Assembly (NCBI GenBank): GCA_947650285.1
Contig: CANTFL010001112.1
Span: 1-64,000 of the forward strand
Length of the DNA stretch: 64,000 nt
Reading direction: 5' to 3'
DNA from: Hyaloperonospora brassicae
Taxonomy: Eukaryota > Oomycota > Peronosporomycetes > Peronosporales > Peronosporaceae
Made by a program: the position numbers and the translations under genes. The notes under the pieces are model-generated. The model was not told the origin of the DNA. It saw nothing but the letters and a program-made list of their open reading frames with translations, and made no database searches. The stretch's first letter is position 1, and the number at the start of each line of letters is the position of its first letter. Positions 1 to 10,338 of this stretch are shown here, piece after piece.

Positions 1-125
1 GACTTAATTTATTAATATAACAGTTCTACTTTTACCCTACCTACGCTTCCTCGCTCGCCACGTGTACGTCCGTCGGGGCACCCAAATCCCTTGCGTTAAG
101 TTACGCAAGGGTGTGCCCCGTTACA
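1..125. repeat. 3' end of an LTR, cut by the window edge
   Basis: The segment ends in CCCCGTTACA and matches the last ~125 bases of the solo LTR at 6524-6967, including the TTACGCAAGG-GTGTGCCCCG block. The other end lies outside the window. Whether the internal part of a retroelement or a solo LTR is involved cannot be told; the sequence from 126 on shows no retroelement protein. Confidence 0.75.
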
Positions 126-450
126 TAGCTGAGTTGGTGACTTTCGATTGTAACGTGATGAGTCGTTGTTGATCCTGTTAGACCGTTGCTCTACGCCATT
201 GCATTCAACAAAACTCGAGACCTCAGAATGCAAAAGTGCTTTTTACGTACCCCTGTCAACTGACTACACACCGACAGCAATGTAAGCACGCACCTGTGAC
301 AGGAAGAAGTGAAAACCAATGTATCTCCATGTGTAATGACTGATGAAGCCATGCGTGTCGGCGTCGCAATGACAAGATCGTCCTAGCATTGACAGTTCAG
401 TGCCTCCGGGAATGCTGTCGACAATCAGCGTGCGTCGTCGTCTCTCGTTA

Positions 451-1095
451 CTAGAGCTTGGCTTGTCGCTTCTTCAACTTCTCTAACTGCGCCCACTTCA
501 GCTTCTTTCCCAAACTAGACGGCGCAAACTTTTGTCCTGTCAATATCTCGAGCGCCTGTATGAGCTGCTTCCGTGTGATGACACTAAATTTCCTCAGCAA
601 AAGCAACCCCTCTACCCAGACCGCGGGTTCGTTTGAGGGATTCGCGTGCGATAAGAGTTTTATCCCCTTTAACAAGCCAGAACCCTCATTCTTTGTCAAA
701 CGGCCCTCTTGCACAATAGTCTTGATCTTATTCTGCACACCCGTGTATGTCCAAGCCACGGTTTTCGCCTGCAGGTCCGGCGACAACGAATGCCATTCGC
801 GCATTAGAAAACGTAAAGTGGCTTCGCTTGGTGCCTTTGACGCACGGGTGATGGAGGAGCCGAGAGATTCAGCGAAAGGTCCAGGAAGTGTTCTGTCCTC
901 ATCCAACCCGTCCAAATTGCGCTTCTCTTCGGCACGTAGACTCCGCTTCTCATTCGCACGTGGAGAGGAGACACTCATGGAAGTCGCCTTGTTCTCAGAC
1001 AGCGCCGCGTCGACGTCCTTGGACGTGGAGGCCGCAGAGCCATTCGCGTGAAGAGAAGCCATAACGATAGCCACGTAAAGACCGGTTAGGCGCAT
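451..1095 (-). CDS. Secreted RxLR-type effector candidate
   Basis: Intronless gene for 214 residues. I chose the ATG at 1095 and not an in-frame ATG 29 codons upstream, because it starts a standard secretion signal: a hydrophobic stretch at residues 3-17, then an Ala/Ser-rich cleavage region near residue 22. An RSLR motif lies at residues 51-54, followed by acidic EEKR (56-59) and DEDR (65-68). This is the N-terminal layout of oomycete RxLR-dEER effectors, which are secreted and act inside host plant cells. The C-terminal ~145 residues are helical and basic, with scattered Trp/Tyr that could form WY-type bundles, but I could not align a WY repeat with confidence. The gene stands alone, 325 bp from an LTR end and 850 bp from a MULE. 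The host target is unknown. Confidence 0.85.
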   Translation of the reverse strand: MRLTGLYVAIVMASLHANGSAASTSKDVDAALSENKATSMSVSSPRANEKRSLRAEEKRNLDGLDEDRTLPGPFAESLGSSITRASKAPSEATLRFLMREWHSLSPDLQAKTVAWTYTGVQNKIKTIVQEGRLTKNEGSGLLKGIKLLSHANPSNEPAVWVEGLLLLRKFSVITRKQLIQALEILTGQKFAPSSLGKKLKWAQLEKLKKRQAKL

Positions 1096-1939
1096 GTCCG
1101 TTGTACTTGTCGAGAGGTACTGCGGTACAAGAAGACGATCTGCGGGGTGCGTCGAGAATTGATGAATGAGGTCGAGCTGCACGACAAGCGTGGACGGCTA
1201 GCGGCGAGTTGCATTGTTGTACTATGCAAATCGAGCGAGTGTGTTGGATGTCCCATTCCTGAGACACATCACAATCCATTTCTTGAATTACATCTGGAAG
1301 AATACGTGCGTCATTGCCATCGAGCCTTCCTTACATCTGCCGAGTGTACAATTCAGGAAAGGCTCACGTGGCTTCTGATCCTGCGTTGCTGTGTATTTCT
1401 GGTCTCTTTGAGAATGGCTCGGCGCTCGCAGAGACGAGAGACCGGCTTTGCTGTGCGCTGACCAACAGCACATTCGCTTTCTTCAACTATTGCTGTGGAG
1501 CTCCGATCGACCCACACCTGCGTCATTCGTACAGCATCCACAACAGCCCTTGTTACTCGCGACACACATTGTGGTAAGCCTCGATGTTGCGCCTCATTCC
1601 CTGGTGTGGAAATGCCAGGGTAGGCGTGAGGAGTGCCTCTGAAAATGGCATTGAGGTCTGTTTGTTAGAAAGTCCGGTGCGAAGACCGTCTCGTGCTTCC
1701 CGCGCGGCCTAGCTTTGCAGGCAGTCCTTTCGTTGTTGTCCGTAGCGCCAACTCTTGATCTGGTAACTGCTCGCTGACGCGAGTAAAAGTGTTTTTTATA
1801 GGTTAACGATCTGATCCGGGCCTTCTACATCCTTCGTCTTCGAAGATACACGGTGCATCCAGAGATTGTCAAACTGATGCAGATAGGAAAGGTGGTGGTA
1901 GCGCAATCTGGTCTGAAGTTGTGACAGACTCTTCAAGTG
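1096..1939. other. Intergenic, no gene seen
   Basis: Upstream flank of the effector gene. Short open frames occur on both strands, but none has a recognisable motif. No repeat pair was found here. Confidence 0.5.
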
Positions 1940-1948
1940 GCAGCCTTG

Positions 1949-2110
1949 GGGGAATCGTAAAAAAACACCAATGTTCGCCTAAAAAACACCGTTTCGATGA
2001 GACTATCCATTAACCTTGTTTAATATATCCACAAAAGGGTAAAGAAAATACCACTTTTAATTGAACTTCGCTAGAAACGTTTCTAAGATAAGTCGGACAC
2101 TCCGCTTTTT
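1949..2110 (+). repeat. MULE left terminal inverted repeat
   Basis: Matches the reverse complement of 4106-4267 over ~160 bp with roughly a dozen mismatches or small indels. The shared core includes a stretch ending in ACGTTTCTAAGATAAGTCGGA. Confidence 0.88.
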
Positions 2111-3475
2111 AAACGGACTGCAGTCCCAATTTGTTGATAGCCTGCTCAGGGCCTAGCCCTTGCACACGCTCAGCAATCGCTGCACGTGCATACCGTCACG
2201 TCGACTGTGTCACGGCGCATTCCTCGCTGTTGCTCCTGTACTTCTCTTTCTCGGCCTTCCCTCCCGCCGTCTTTAAAGATCGCCACCAATCATCTGAGTA
2301 TACAATTGTAGTAAACGGGGGACGGGCTGTTGCAGTCGGTGGAGTCATAGCTAAAGAAATGCGAGACAGATAGAAAAATTGTGTTTTTTTAGATGTGGCT
2401 GATGACTGAGTGAATAACAAACTAAACCACATTTTGTTGTGTAAATTGCCTTTGCTGGTATTTTTCTATGTATCGTTTTTATTGATGTTGAGCAGACCCA
2501 CGCTGGTGTCGCGTTCTTGAAGTTTAACAACTCTTTTGCTGGTGTAAAGTCTTTACTTCTAGTAGAGTCCAGGTACGTTGACGTGCGCATAGAAAAATGA
2601 GGTACGAGAACTTACAGCTGGTTGATGATGTTGTGGCGATGGTTGCAGGGGGCCTGGAGCGATCATGGTCACCATTATCGACTTAATCCTAAGGTTATTA
2701 AACGTGTCGGTGCGACTTACGGTGTCTGCGATCAAACCGACGCTGCTTGCTTTTTGTATTGGCACAATGCATTAGATCCTTGCGATGCCGTGTGAAATCA
2801 TACCATCATTATTGGAGCTAAATGAAATGTGTTGTTAAGGAGACTGCAGTATATGGTACCGGTCTACTTGAATTCACGCTGGCACAAGCCGTCCTATTTC
2901 CCATCGGCGTTTATTGCAGTATTATAACATGGTTATACTTGTTCTCCTCTTAAGGAAGTAATAGCAGGTTGGTAATGCTGCTTCTGACAGGTTTTGTGCA
3001 ACAGGGCTAACTAGCGTCGCGTGTGTATTTTAGATTTGATATGGCACGACCGATCACACCATATAATAAAATGGCGTGGGTTGGTCTACTTTCTGCTTGC
3101 AAAAGATATATTTTGCGCAAAGCCATCGGTGAATTACTTTTTGTTGACTCCCATAGATAATGCCGAGGAGACATGTCCTTGCCGACGTAATGCTAAGGAG
3201 AGCGTCAATAGCCCCATATTAACAACTAATGGGTGTGTAAAAATGTTAATGCTGTTGGACATACCGCCACCATCTTACCTTTCGCTCTCACAGCGACGAC
3301 GCAGCCAATCCCGCCGCTGCAAAGACTGTCTTGTACGAGGCCGCTTATGTATCAACAGCAGCAAGCTCCACCGGTTCAAAAATCGTCGCTACAGATGTTG
3401 CCGTCACGCCCTTGGCTTGTACCTGCGCCGTTGCAGGAGCCGTCGTCTCGCAAGTGAAGACTGCAGTCCGTTTAA
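2109..3475. repeat. Possible nested element with 17-bp inverted ends
   Basis: TTAAACGGACTGCAGTC at 2109-2125 recurs exactly inverted at 3459-3475. The core GGACTGCAGTCC is itself palindromic, which weakens the case. Both ends begin with TTAA, the duplication used by piggyBac-type transposons, but no transposase is seen. It lies wholly inside the MULE. Confidence 0.3.
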
Positions 3476-3682
3476 GAGAGAGAGGGGAACAGACTGTCTA
3501 TTATACGAAATTATGGTGTACAAGACGTCTGGAAAGACCTAAGCCAGGATAGCAACGCCGGTGTCGAATGATCCAATGGTTGGACGAGTCTCACCGCTGT
3601 GTGCGGTGCTCTGGATGGGGCCGTGGTGAGCAGCCCGATGCATTGCATTAGACGAGTTCCGGCCACCTGGGTGTGTAGCTTC

Positions 3683-4155
3683 CTACACTCCCGCATCGCT
3701 AAGGGGTGTAATTGCCGAAAACTTTGAACTATGTATTCGAACATACATCCCGCCAAAGTGACGGAAAGACCTTCGTAAGAGACCCGATCGAGCTAAACCC
3801 ATATAATCGTGATACATATTAAACATAATACCCACCACATCCGCTTCCATTGACACACATAAGCCTCCATTGAATGTCCAAACGCGCTCAGCAGCCGCCG
3901 TGAAATGATCGGATTCAACGGCGGAGACGTCCATGACATGCAAAAACTCGCATGAAGCTGCATACTGGTCGGAGTTTCCGTGCATCCGGTCCAGTAGGTT
4001 ATGAATGTAAGCCAGCAACCCTGGGCGGTTAGACAACCCCAAAAAATACGTTTTAAAGTCTCTTTTGCCCGCGACAGACTGAAGGTATTCGACCGCATTC
4101 CGGTCAAAAAAGGGAGGGTCCGACTTATCTTAGAAACGTTTCTAGCGAAGTTCAA
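3683..4155 (-). pseudogene. LINE 3' coding fragment inside the MULE
   Basis: Minus-strand frames here contain the zinc-binding tail typical of LINE ORF2 (FWGCLTAQGCW, then ITYWTG) followed by the IMFNMYHDYMGLARS stretch of the same family. The fragment is shifted between frames and has no RT domain. It resembles the tail of the larger LINE next door, whose own copy of this zinc-binding tail lies at about 5.3-5.1 kb, so it is a second, separate copy carried by the MULE. Confidence 0.6.
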
Positions 4156-4267
4156 TTAAAAGTGGTATTTTTTTACCCTGATGTGGATATATTAAGCAAG
4201 GTTAATGGATAGCCTCATCGTAACGGTGTTTTTTTAGGCGAATACTGGTGTTTTTTTACGATTCCCC
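4106..4267 (-). repeat. MULE right terminal inverted repeat
   Basis: Inverted partner of 1949-2110. Its outer end (TTTTTTTACGATTCCCC) is directly followed by the second copy of the GCAGCCTTG target duplication. Confidence 0.88.
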
Positions 4268-4276
4268 GCAGCCTTG

Positions 4277-4708
4277 TGCATATACGGATAGAGACGAGGT
4301 CCTTAAGGCGCAGTGCACTGGCCACCTTTCCCTAAACGAGAAGTCCTGCATACTGGAGACAAGGCAAAAGGATGAGACCTTCTCTGCGCTGCGCGTGCCA
4401 CGAGAGGCATTGTGGCTTGCAAATCGAAACGGGTTGCAATCTGTCGTTCGTCCCGCGGTGTAAGATTGCCGACTTATGTCAGCTCACCTTCACCACGTCC
4501 GTTCCTGACCTCCGCAAGCAGCCCTCACCGCCGACTCGTTCGCTGCGCGGGCACCCCTGTCCCAAGATGCGAACTCCATCCAGAGCGGCGAGGCCCCAAA
4601 AATATCCAGTCCCGGCTCGTTTATGCAGCACCGAGCCAGATTCTCTTCGTCCGGTGATGAGAGAGATTCATAATTGTCTATTACACCTGGTGGTTATGCG
4701 CTAGAAGT
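4277..4708. other. No gene seen; probable LINE 3' flank
   Basis: Lies between the MULE and the stop of the large LINE. It may contain the 3' untranslated part of that LINE. No further motif was found. Confidence 0.35.
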
Positions 4709-5440
4709 CTAAAATCGTCTAAGCCGAGAATACAGCGCCGGTCGCGGCGGTAGTTCATGGCACCCCTCTAGTGGTAGCGAATACCCGCTAGCCTCCAGAG
4801 TAAACAGTTCAAGGAAGGCATGTAATCTAGTTCCTTGAAGCACTGTCGCCGCCCCTCTATGTTCACGCATTGCCAAGGCCGTCAATTGACGGACGCCCGT
4901 AGTCCAGAAACGGGCGACACTTTGAGCCGTCGTTGACTGCACGCCCCTAAACACTGCATCGTTGTACTCGCTCCATAAGTGCGTAATGCATTTGTAACAC
5001 ATCAAAAACCAAATCCGTCGCCTTACCAATTCGCCCTCTGCGGCATCATCTTGAAACCGCTCGAGCAAACGAGACCGCTAAAGCACCGGGATCGCCGGAG
5101 CCTGACGATTCGCACAGTTGCCGAGACAACTAGCAACAACCGCACTCGACACAGAAGCGCCAGTCCAATGGCTGAGGAATTTACCCCAGCACGCTCGCGC
5201 CTTCTGGCAATCCCAAAATACGTGCCTCGAAGTTTCGGGCAAATCGTGACACACCGGTAGGGCCCGGCAGCTAGTGTCGGTAGCATGCCGTCGTAAAAAA
5301 ATAAGCAGCTTGGTGGCGACGCGATACGCCGTCCAAACTTGAAAGTCGGAGAGTCCGTTGTCATGCTTCCAGACCTGGTATGATTGCTGATGCGCCGCCG
5401 CCCGTTGCCACAGATCCTAGCAAATGACAGCATCTAGCCG
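4709..5440 (-). pseudogene. LINE ORF2 C-terminal tail
   Basis: Shows LPETSRHVFWDCQKARACW, a Cys/His zinc-binding tail common in oomycete LINE ORF2 products, then RRRIWFLMCYKCITHLWSEYNDAV. The stop is at 4709-4711. Frame changes between the segments show it is not functional. Confidence 0.65.
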
Positions 5441-5989
5441 CTCCATTAAGGGTAGTAAAGGGCTGGTTAGCCGGCGCTTGTGCAGCAAAATAGCTTAGTG
5501 CAAAAGAGCCTGACGTAGAAATCCATCAGGAACCGTTTGAGGTACTCCCCACGCGAAGCGGTGGTGACTGGGGTGGGCGTAAAAGACTACTCCGTGCTGC
5601 CTGAGGTGCTCAGCCCAACACTGACTGTCACCTTCCGAGACTGTGTGTAGCTCGGGCAGGCCCTCTTAAAAAAGCCAATGCGGCCCGTCAGAGCCCTGGC
5701 GTAATCTGACCATACCCACTTCCTCCACTGGTTAATTCCTGCGAGCTCCCACGACGCAACCCCGACACACAGTGACCTAGTCATATTCAAAACGAAATCG
5801 TGGGAGATGCCGAAGCGACAAGTCGGGCGCCACGCCCAGTTCCGATCCAATCTTTAGCAACGGAGACGCCAATAAATTGCTGTCGCCCACTGGCAAGGTT
5901 TAGGCTGGGAAAACTTGACTCCCTCTGGCTGCGAGGGCGAGATGGTGAATACATAGGTGGTCGGGCCCGTCCGCCAAATGTGCAGATCC

Positions 5990-6303
5990 AACCGACCCCA
6001 GCGGCCGAGTGGTAGACCACTGGAGCTGGGACCGGGAGGTACCTGTTCCGATATCTCGGAGGGGGGTTCGATTACAGGGCGCCGGAGATAGGCTAATAAA
6101 GTATGACAAGCAACCACCCAATGGGTGGCCGCCCTGCCAACCCGCACCGAAAGGTGTGTCATAGTTGGGTGGGCTGGAGGCCCTACTAGCCGAAAAGCCC
6201 CATAGTGAAATGAGGGGTGTGGGCCCCTGGCGAGTTCAAACCGAGCCGCGGTACTCGCAGATCATCCCCGGGCGGTCTGAGGGGTCACACGGCATAAATC
6301 TCT
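5990..6303 (+). mobile_element. tRNA-like SINE inserted in the LINE
   Basis: A 314-bp insertion flanked by an exact 15-bp direct repeat CAAATGTGCAGATCC at 5975-5989 and 6304-6318. The first ~85 bases look tRNA-derived: GCGGCCGAGTGGTAGACC resembles an A box of Leu/Ser tRNA, and GGTTCGATTAC ~55 bp later resembles a B box. A duplication of this length and an internal Pol III promoter fit a SINE mobilised by LINE machinery. The minus-strand LINE frame runs straight from one side of the insertion to the other once it is removed. A folded tRNA could not be drawn (poor T-arm pairing), so this is not a working tRNA. Confidence 0.6.
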
Positions 6304-6523
6304 CAAATGTGCAGATCCGCGATAAAGCATGCTTCAATTTATCTAAACTTCGAGTGCAACAACTTCTCGCCCTTCGCATCCCGTATCCACGAATTGCCGA
6401 ACCAGCCAAACGTCCCCAAAACTTGACGCACCGCTCGTAGGTAAAAATCAGGAGTAGCGACTTCGTCCGGTAACGGAGTGGAATATTGTATTTCCCAAAC
6501 ACGCCCAACCCACCGATTGACCG

Positions 6524-6967
6524 TGTAATGGGGTGAGCCCGTTACATAAAAATTGGTACGAAAGTACCAATTTTTGAGTATTATCTGTTTTGGTAATATT
6601 CCAATAACATCACTCGAAATGAGTGATGTTGTCGGATTATTATCGCTAAGGTTAATATCCGTGGAGGGGTCCACTTCTCGGTTGATGTACACCGTACATC
6701 AACCAACTCAACCACCAGCCGCAGCTGGACGCGCGCAATGGGTGGTGAGCAAGGGACACACATATGAGAAAATTGGTTAATATAGTTAGAGTAAGTCAAA
6801 GGTAATTTATTAACGTAATGACTATATTAAATAAAAGGTTCTACTATTCCCTCAAGACAGAGCTTTCGGGTCTATTTTACATACCGCTTCCTCAATTGCC
6901 CTGTGTACGCTTGTTGGGCACACGTCACCCTTGCGTTTAGTTCACGCAAGGGGTGTGCCCCGTTACA
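6524..6967 (+). repeat. Solo LTR inserted in the LINE
   Basis: A 444-bp LTR that starts TGTAATGGGG and ends CCCCGTTACA, so its ends are near-perfect inverted repeats. The flanks GACCG (6519-6523) and GCCCG (6968-6972) fit a 5-bp target duplication with one change. Taking out the LTR and one flank rejoins the LINE frame exactly. No internal retroelement region is present, so this is a recombined solo LTR. It also holds two small hairpins: AAATTGGTACGAAAGTACCA near 6547 and a GGTTGATGTACACCGTACAT inverted repeat near 6682. Confidence 0.85.
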
Positions 6968-8054
6968 GCCCGCCTGTGGCACGAGGGAATCAAGGTAAGT
7001 CACTGTCAGAGCCCGGCGGTGTCCAGCTTGCTCCGGCGACGGCTCGACAAGCAGATGGAGATCTTTAGCAACGAAAGGCGACGAAGGCTTTCTGGTGCCT
7101 AAAGGCCGTTCACTTCGACGCAGCCAGTCACGCATAATCATACCAGAACCGGTACACCCGCCTTGGTACGCCCAAGACCACCAAGCATAAAAATACGTGT
7201 CGTGAGATTAGGTTAGCCAGCGCAGCGCGTGTTTGGTCCTCTGCGTTTTAATAACCACATCAACCGAGGCTCGACCAACTCCACCAGCATTCTTTGGCGT
7301 GTGCAGTAAACCAGGGTTGATTTTGTGACGACTCGCGTCTATCGAGGTCGGATGTTCCCACATAATTTTTTGTAGAGATTGTGAACTTCCTTGCTGGGCA
7401 ATGACGGGATCTCAAAGACCGCTGCCATGGACAGGATCGATGGCAAGATGACGGCGTTGATAATGAGCCCGCGAGTAGCGACACTGGCCGATATTGTTAA
7501 AGCCGTGAGCAGACACCGCTGCAGCCGCCGAACCCGTAGCACCAAACTGCTGTTAGAGTTTACCCGTCCTATTCTCGTATTTCACCAGGGCGGTGCAGTC
7601 GGATGGCCACGGCGCTTCTGGCCGGCATCGACGGGTTCGAGTCCCAGCAGATGGACAGTTCCACACAGGCTAGGATCGAATGCAAAGCCGCGCTACCGAC
7701 TGGGCTTTAAAATGGGTCGCATCCGCTAGGCAATATGAAGAAGCGTGCAAAAAGGTACACCATGGAGTCGTAAACCTTGTAAGATACTGATCGCAGGTAT
7801 CTAGGAGTTAAGGACTTTAAGTGAAACTTCTTGGGTAGAAACGAATTACCCAACCTCATACCCGAATTATCGCGAAGTCTCACCGGCTTGAAGGACCGAG
7901 ATGCCTTTAAAATCAACAAGCCGAATCGCGCGGTTTAAAAAATCAATTTGCTCTTGGTCGATTGCGCATGCAAACCGGACAGAGCGCCAAATTGGTTAAC
8001 GAGTTGTAGTGCTGATGGAAATGTCGCGCTTGCTCGAGAAACATAGTCGAGTCA

Positions 8055-8803
8055 TCAACAAAGATGGAATAGATATGAGAATCTGCCCCACCGCCTGATA
8101 CCGGAGACCGCGCAAGTCAAACGATGGTGAATATCAAGCCTTAAGAGCTCAACCGCCGATACAAAAAGAAGTGGGGCGAGCAGGCACCCTTGGCGGATGC
8201 CCCATTCCACTGGTATGGGCTCGAAACGCTCACCATTGACGAGAAAGGATGCCGTCGTACCTGCATGCAGCCGATGTATAAGCTGAATATAACGTTCGTC
8301 GAATTTAAAACTGCGTAGAGCGTCGTACAAAAAATCTCGATCGACCGTATCGTAAGCCTCGCGAAAGTCTAGTAAAAGGATGACGCGGCTATCGACAGCT
8401 ACTCGAGTCTCATCGTGCCTGGCCGTAGCTAGTGGAGCCAACATCATTATAACGAGCTTCGTCATCTGCCTTCCGTGAACAAAACATCGCTGCGACCGCC
8501 CAATAGGGTGAGTTAAGACACGCTGCAAGCGCGTAGCCGAACCTTGGCAAATATCTTGTAGCTCTTTTGCACTAGGTAGATTGAACGATAGTCAATGGCA
8601 TCCGTCAGATTTCCCTTCTTACGTAAGGGGATAACGAGGGCCTCCAGACATGAGGGCGGCGGATCGGCGCCTACTAAAATTTGGTTCCTGATGGCTACAT
8701 GAGGAGGAACTAGGAAATCAGGCGTATCCTTGCATAAGTCATTATTGAGATCGCCGGGACCCGCTGTCTTATGGCGGCTAGAACCTTTTACAGCCTTCAG
8801 CAC
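8055..8803 (-). pseudogene. LINE reverse transcriptase domain
   Basis: Two overlapping frames encode successive RT blocks: AGPGDLNNDL, then ALVIPLRKKG and DYRSIYL, then ILLLDFREAYDTVDRDF, then WGIRQGCLLAPLLF. Just below, at about 8055-8066, another frame reads FVDDS, the catalytic aspartates. All expected RT blocks are present, but the frame changes between them, so no active enzyme can be made from this copy. Confidence 0.8.
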
Positions 8804-9739
8804 CTCCGTTTCCCTGAAGCTGGAAAAAAAGTGCCGGGTTTGCAGCTAAAGATAATTTTTGCTCGCTGGAGAGGCGCTAAAATTGCTGGATGGCCGAGGG
8901 CATGTCTCTTAGCAACGTCGTACGATGACTGGTCCTTAGTACTGACAACCATTCGGACTGAAATTTATCAGCAACTGACAAGATCCCGATAAAAGAAGGA
9001 CCGTGCAGCTGACATATGTCCGTTACACATTGTTCGCGCTCCCAATTTCAAAATTCGTTCAAATGGCCACCGTAACAGATCTGAAGGACCGCTCGGGGCG
9101 TTGCTCGAGACGTAAAAAATGTTGGTGAAATAAGCCTTCGACGTTCCACTCAAGCCACGGCAGCCTTGACGTTATGTAACAAGAAGTTTGGTATTTACAC
9201 TTTCGACGCAACCTGGCACGTCTCTGCTTATTCCGCTTGCGGACACTTTTAATTCAATATTTGCACAAAGCCATATTAATATTTCAGGATATCGTAGATT
9301 TCACTGCCCATCGGTCATAGTATCCATGACCTCGACCAACTCGGCGAGATCACGTTTAAAATGCGGAGTACGAATGGGATACGTCACCAGGCGATGAGTT
9401 TGAATTTGGTACCGACGCGCCGAGTCTCGGAGGTGAAGCACGACCTACCAATGATCCGACAGTTGCAGGGGTGGGGAAGTTAACACCTATCGGACCCTTT
9501 CGACCCAATGAGAGGGTCGCAAAATCAGTCAATACAACTGTCACGGCCACCGTCCCAAATAGTACAATGATGGGATAAGTCATCGGCGGCGTCATCATCC
9601 GCATGGTCCCGAAGCACGTGCGCAATAAATAATCCTGTGGCGGCAATCAGAGAATCAAGCACCGGACTTTTCGATCGGTTTAATTGTTGCTGACCGTACC
9701 AGTAGATCGCTATACTGAGCCCACAAAAAAATATCTCGG

Positions 9740-10058
9740 CTAGGATGGCTGGGTGGTCTTATAGGTTCCAAGAAAGAAGGTTGTATTAAAAAACACATAA
9801 CGGTACCGCCGCACATTTGGGCATAAACACTCATTAAAACTTTTCTGTTGAGAATTTTGGACAGCGCCCGTATATTCCAAAGGTCTGGCTTCGATGGAGA
9901 AGCGTGAGACGCAGATAAAAGTCAATTGAATAGCGACCCCCTCTGAGTTGAGGCCCTGTACTCCAGTAAGAGAGTTTGGAATCACTATATGAATAATTTA
10001 AACCCCACAAGCGTTCCCAGGTGCCCGTCAAGGCTACTGCCTTTGCATCCGTGCTCAC
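9740..10058 (-). pseudogene. LINE endonuclease-like segment
   Basis: The minus-strand frames contain ALTGTWERLWGLNYSY, LRGG and LRLTLLHRSQTFGIYGR. The LRGGvAI-like step and its position directly upstream of the RT fit the apurinic-type endonuclease of LINE ORF2. Catalytic residues could not be placed with certainty. Confidence 0.45.
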
Positions 10059-10338
10059 ATGAGTTTACTGAATAAACCAGGCATGTGGGCGATGCCGTTT
10101 ACGCGCGCCGCGCCATACCGACATCCATCCGACACGAGATATCTTTATAAAGCCGCGGACATTTTGGGAGACGTAGGCCATGTCCCCTAGCCGCGGTGTT
10201 TGCTGGCGATATTGAAGTTCCTGGGGTGCCGCCCAATCCTGGATCAAACGATGGCGCCCGTAAGGATCGACATCTATAAAAGCTGGGGTCCGAAGTGCGG
10301 AGACGTAGTGAATCCTCGAGATGTTCTTAGTGCTCAGC

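Larger units (their letters stand above)
1949..4267. mobile_element. Non-autonomous Mutator-like element (MULE)
   Basis: A 2319-bp element with long terminal inverted repeats of ~162 bp that start GGGGAATCGTAAAAAAACACC at both ends. It is flanked by an exact 9-bp direct duplication, GCAGCCTTG, at 1940-1948 and 4268-4276. Long inverted repeats plus a 9-bp target duplication are the hallmark of Mutator-like DNA transposons. I see no MULE transposase inside, so it would need one from elsewhere. Part of the interior is a fragment of a LINE 3' coding region (3683-4155). Confidence 0.88.

Noticed and set aside
5990..6080. A functional tRNA gene at the start of the SINE candidate
   Set aside because: A and B boxes are present, but the T arm and acceptor stem do not pair, so only a tRNA-derived origin is claimed.
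7625..7655. GGGTTCGAGTCCC, a T-arm-like sequence
   Set aside because: It lies in a stretch that continues the minus-strand LINE protein, without a matching A box or tRNA fold.
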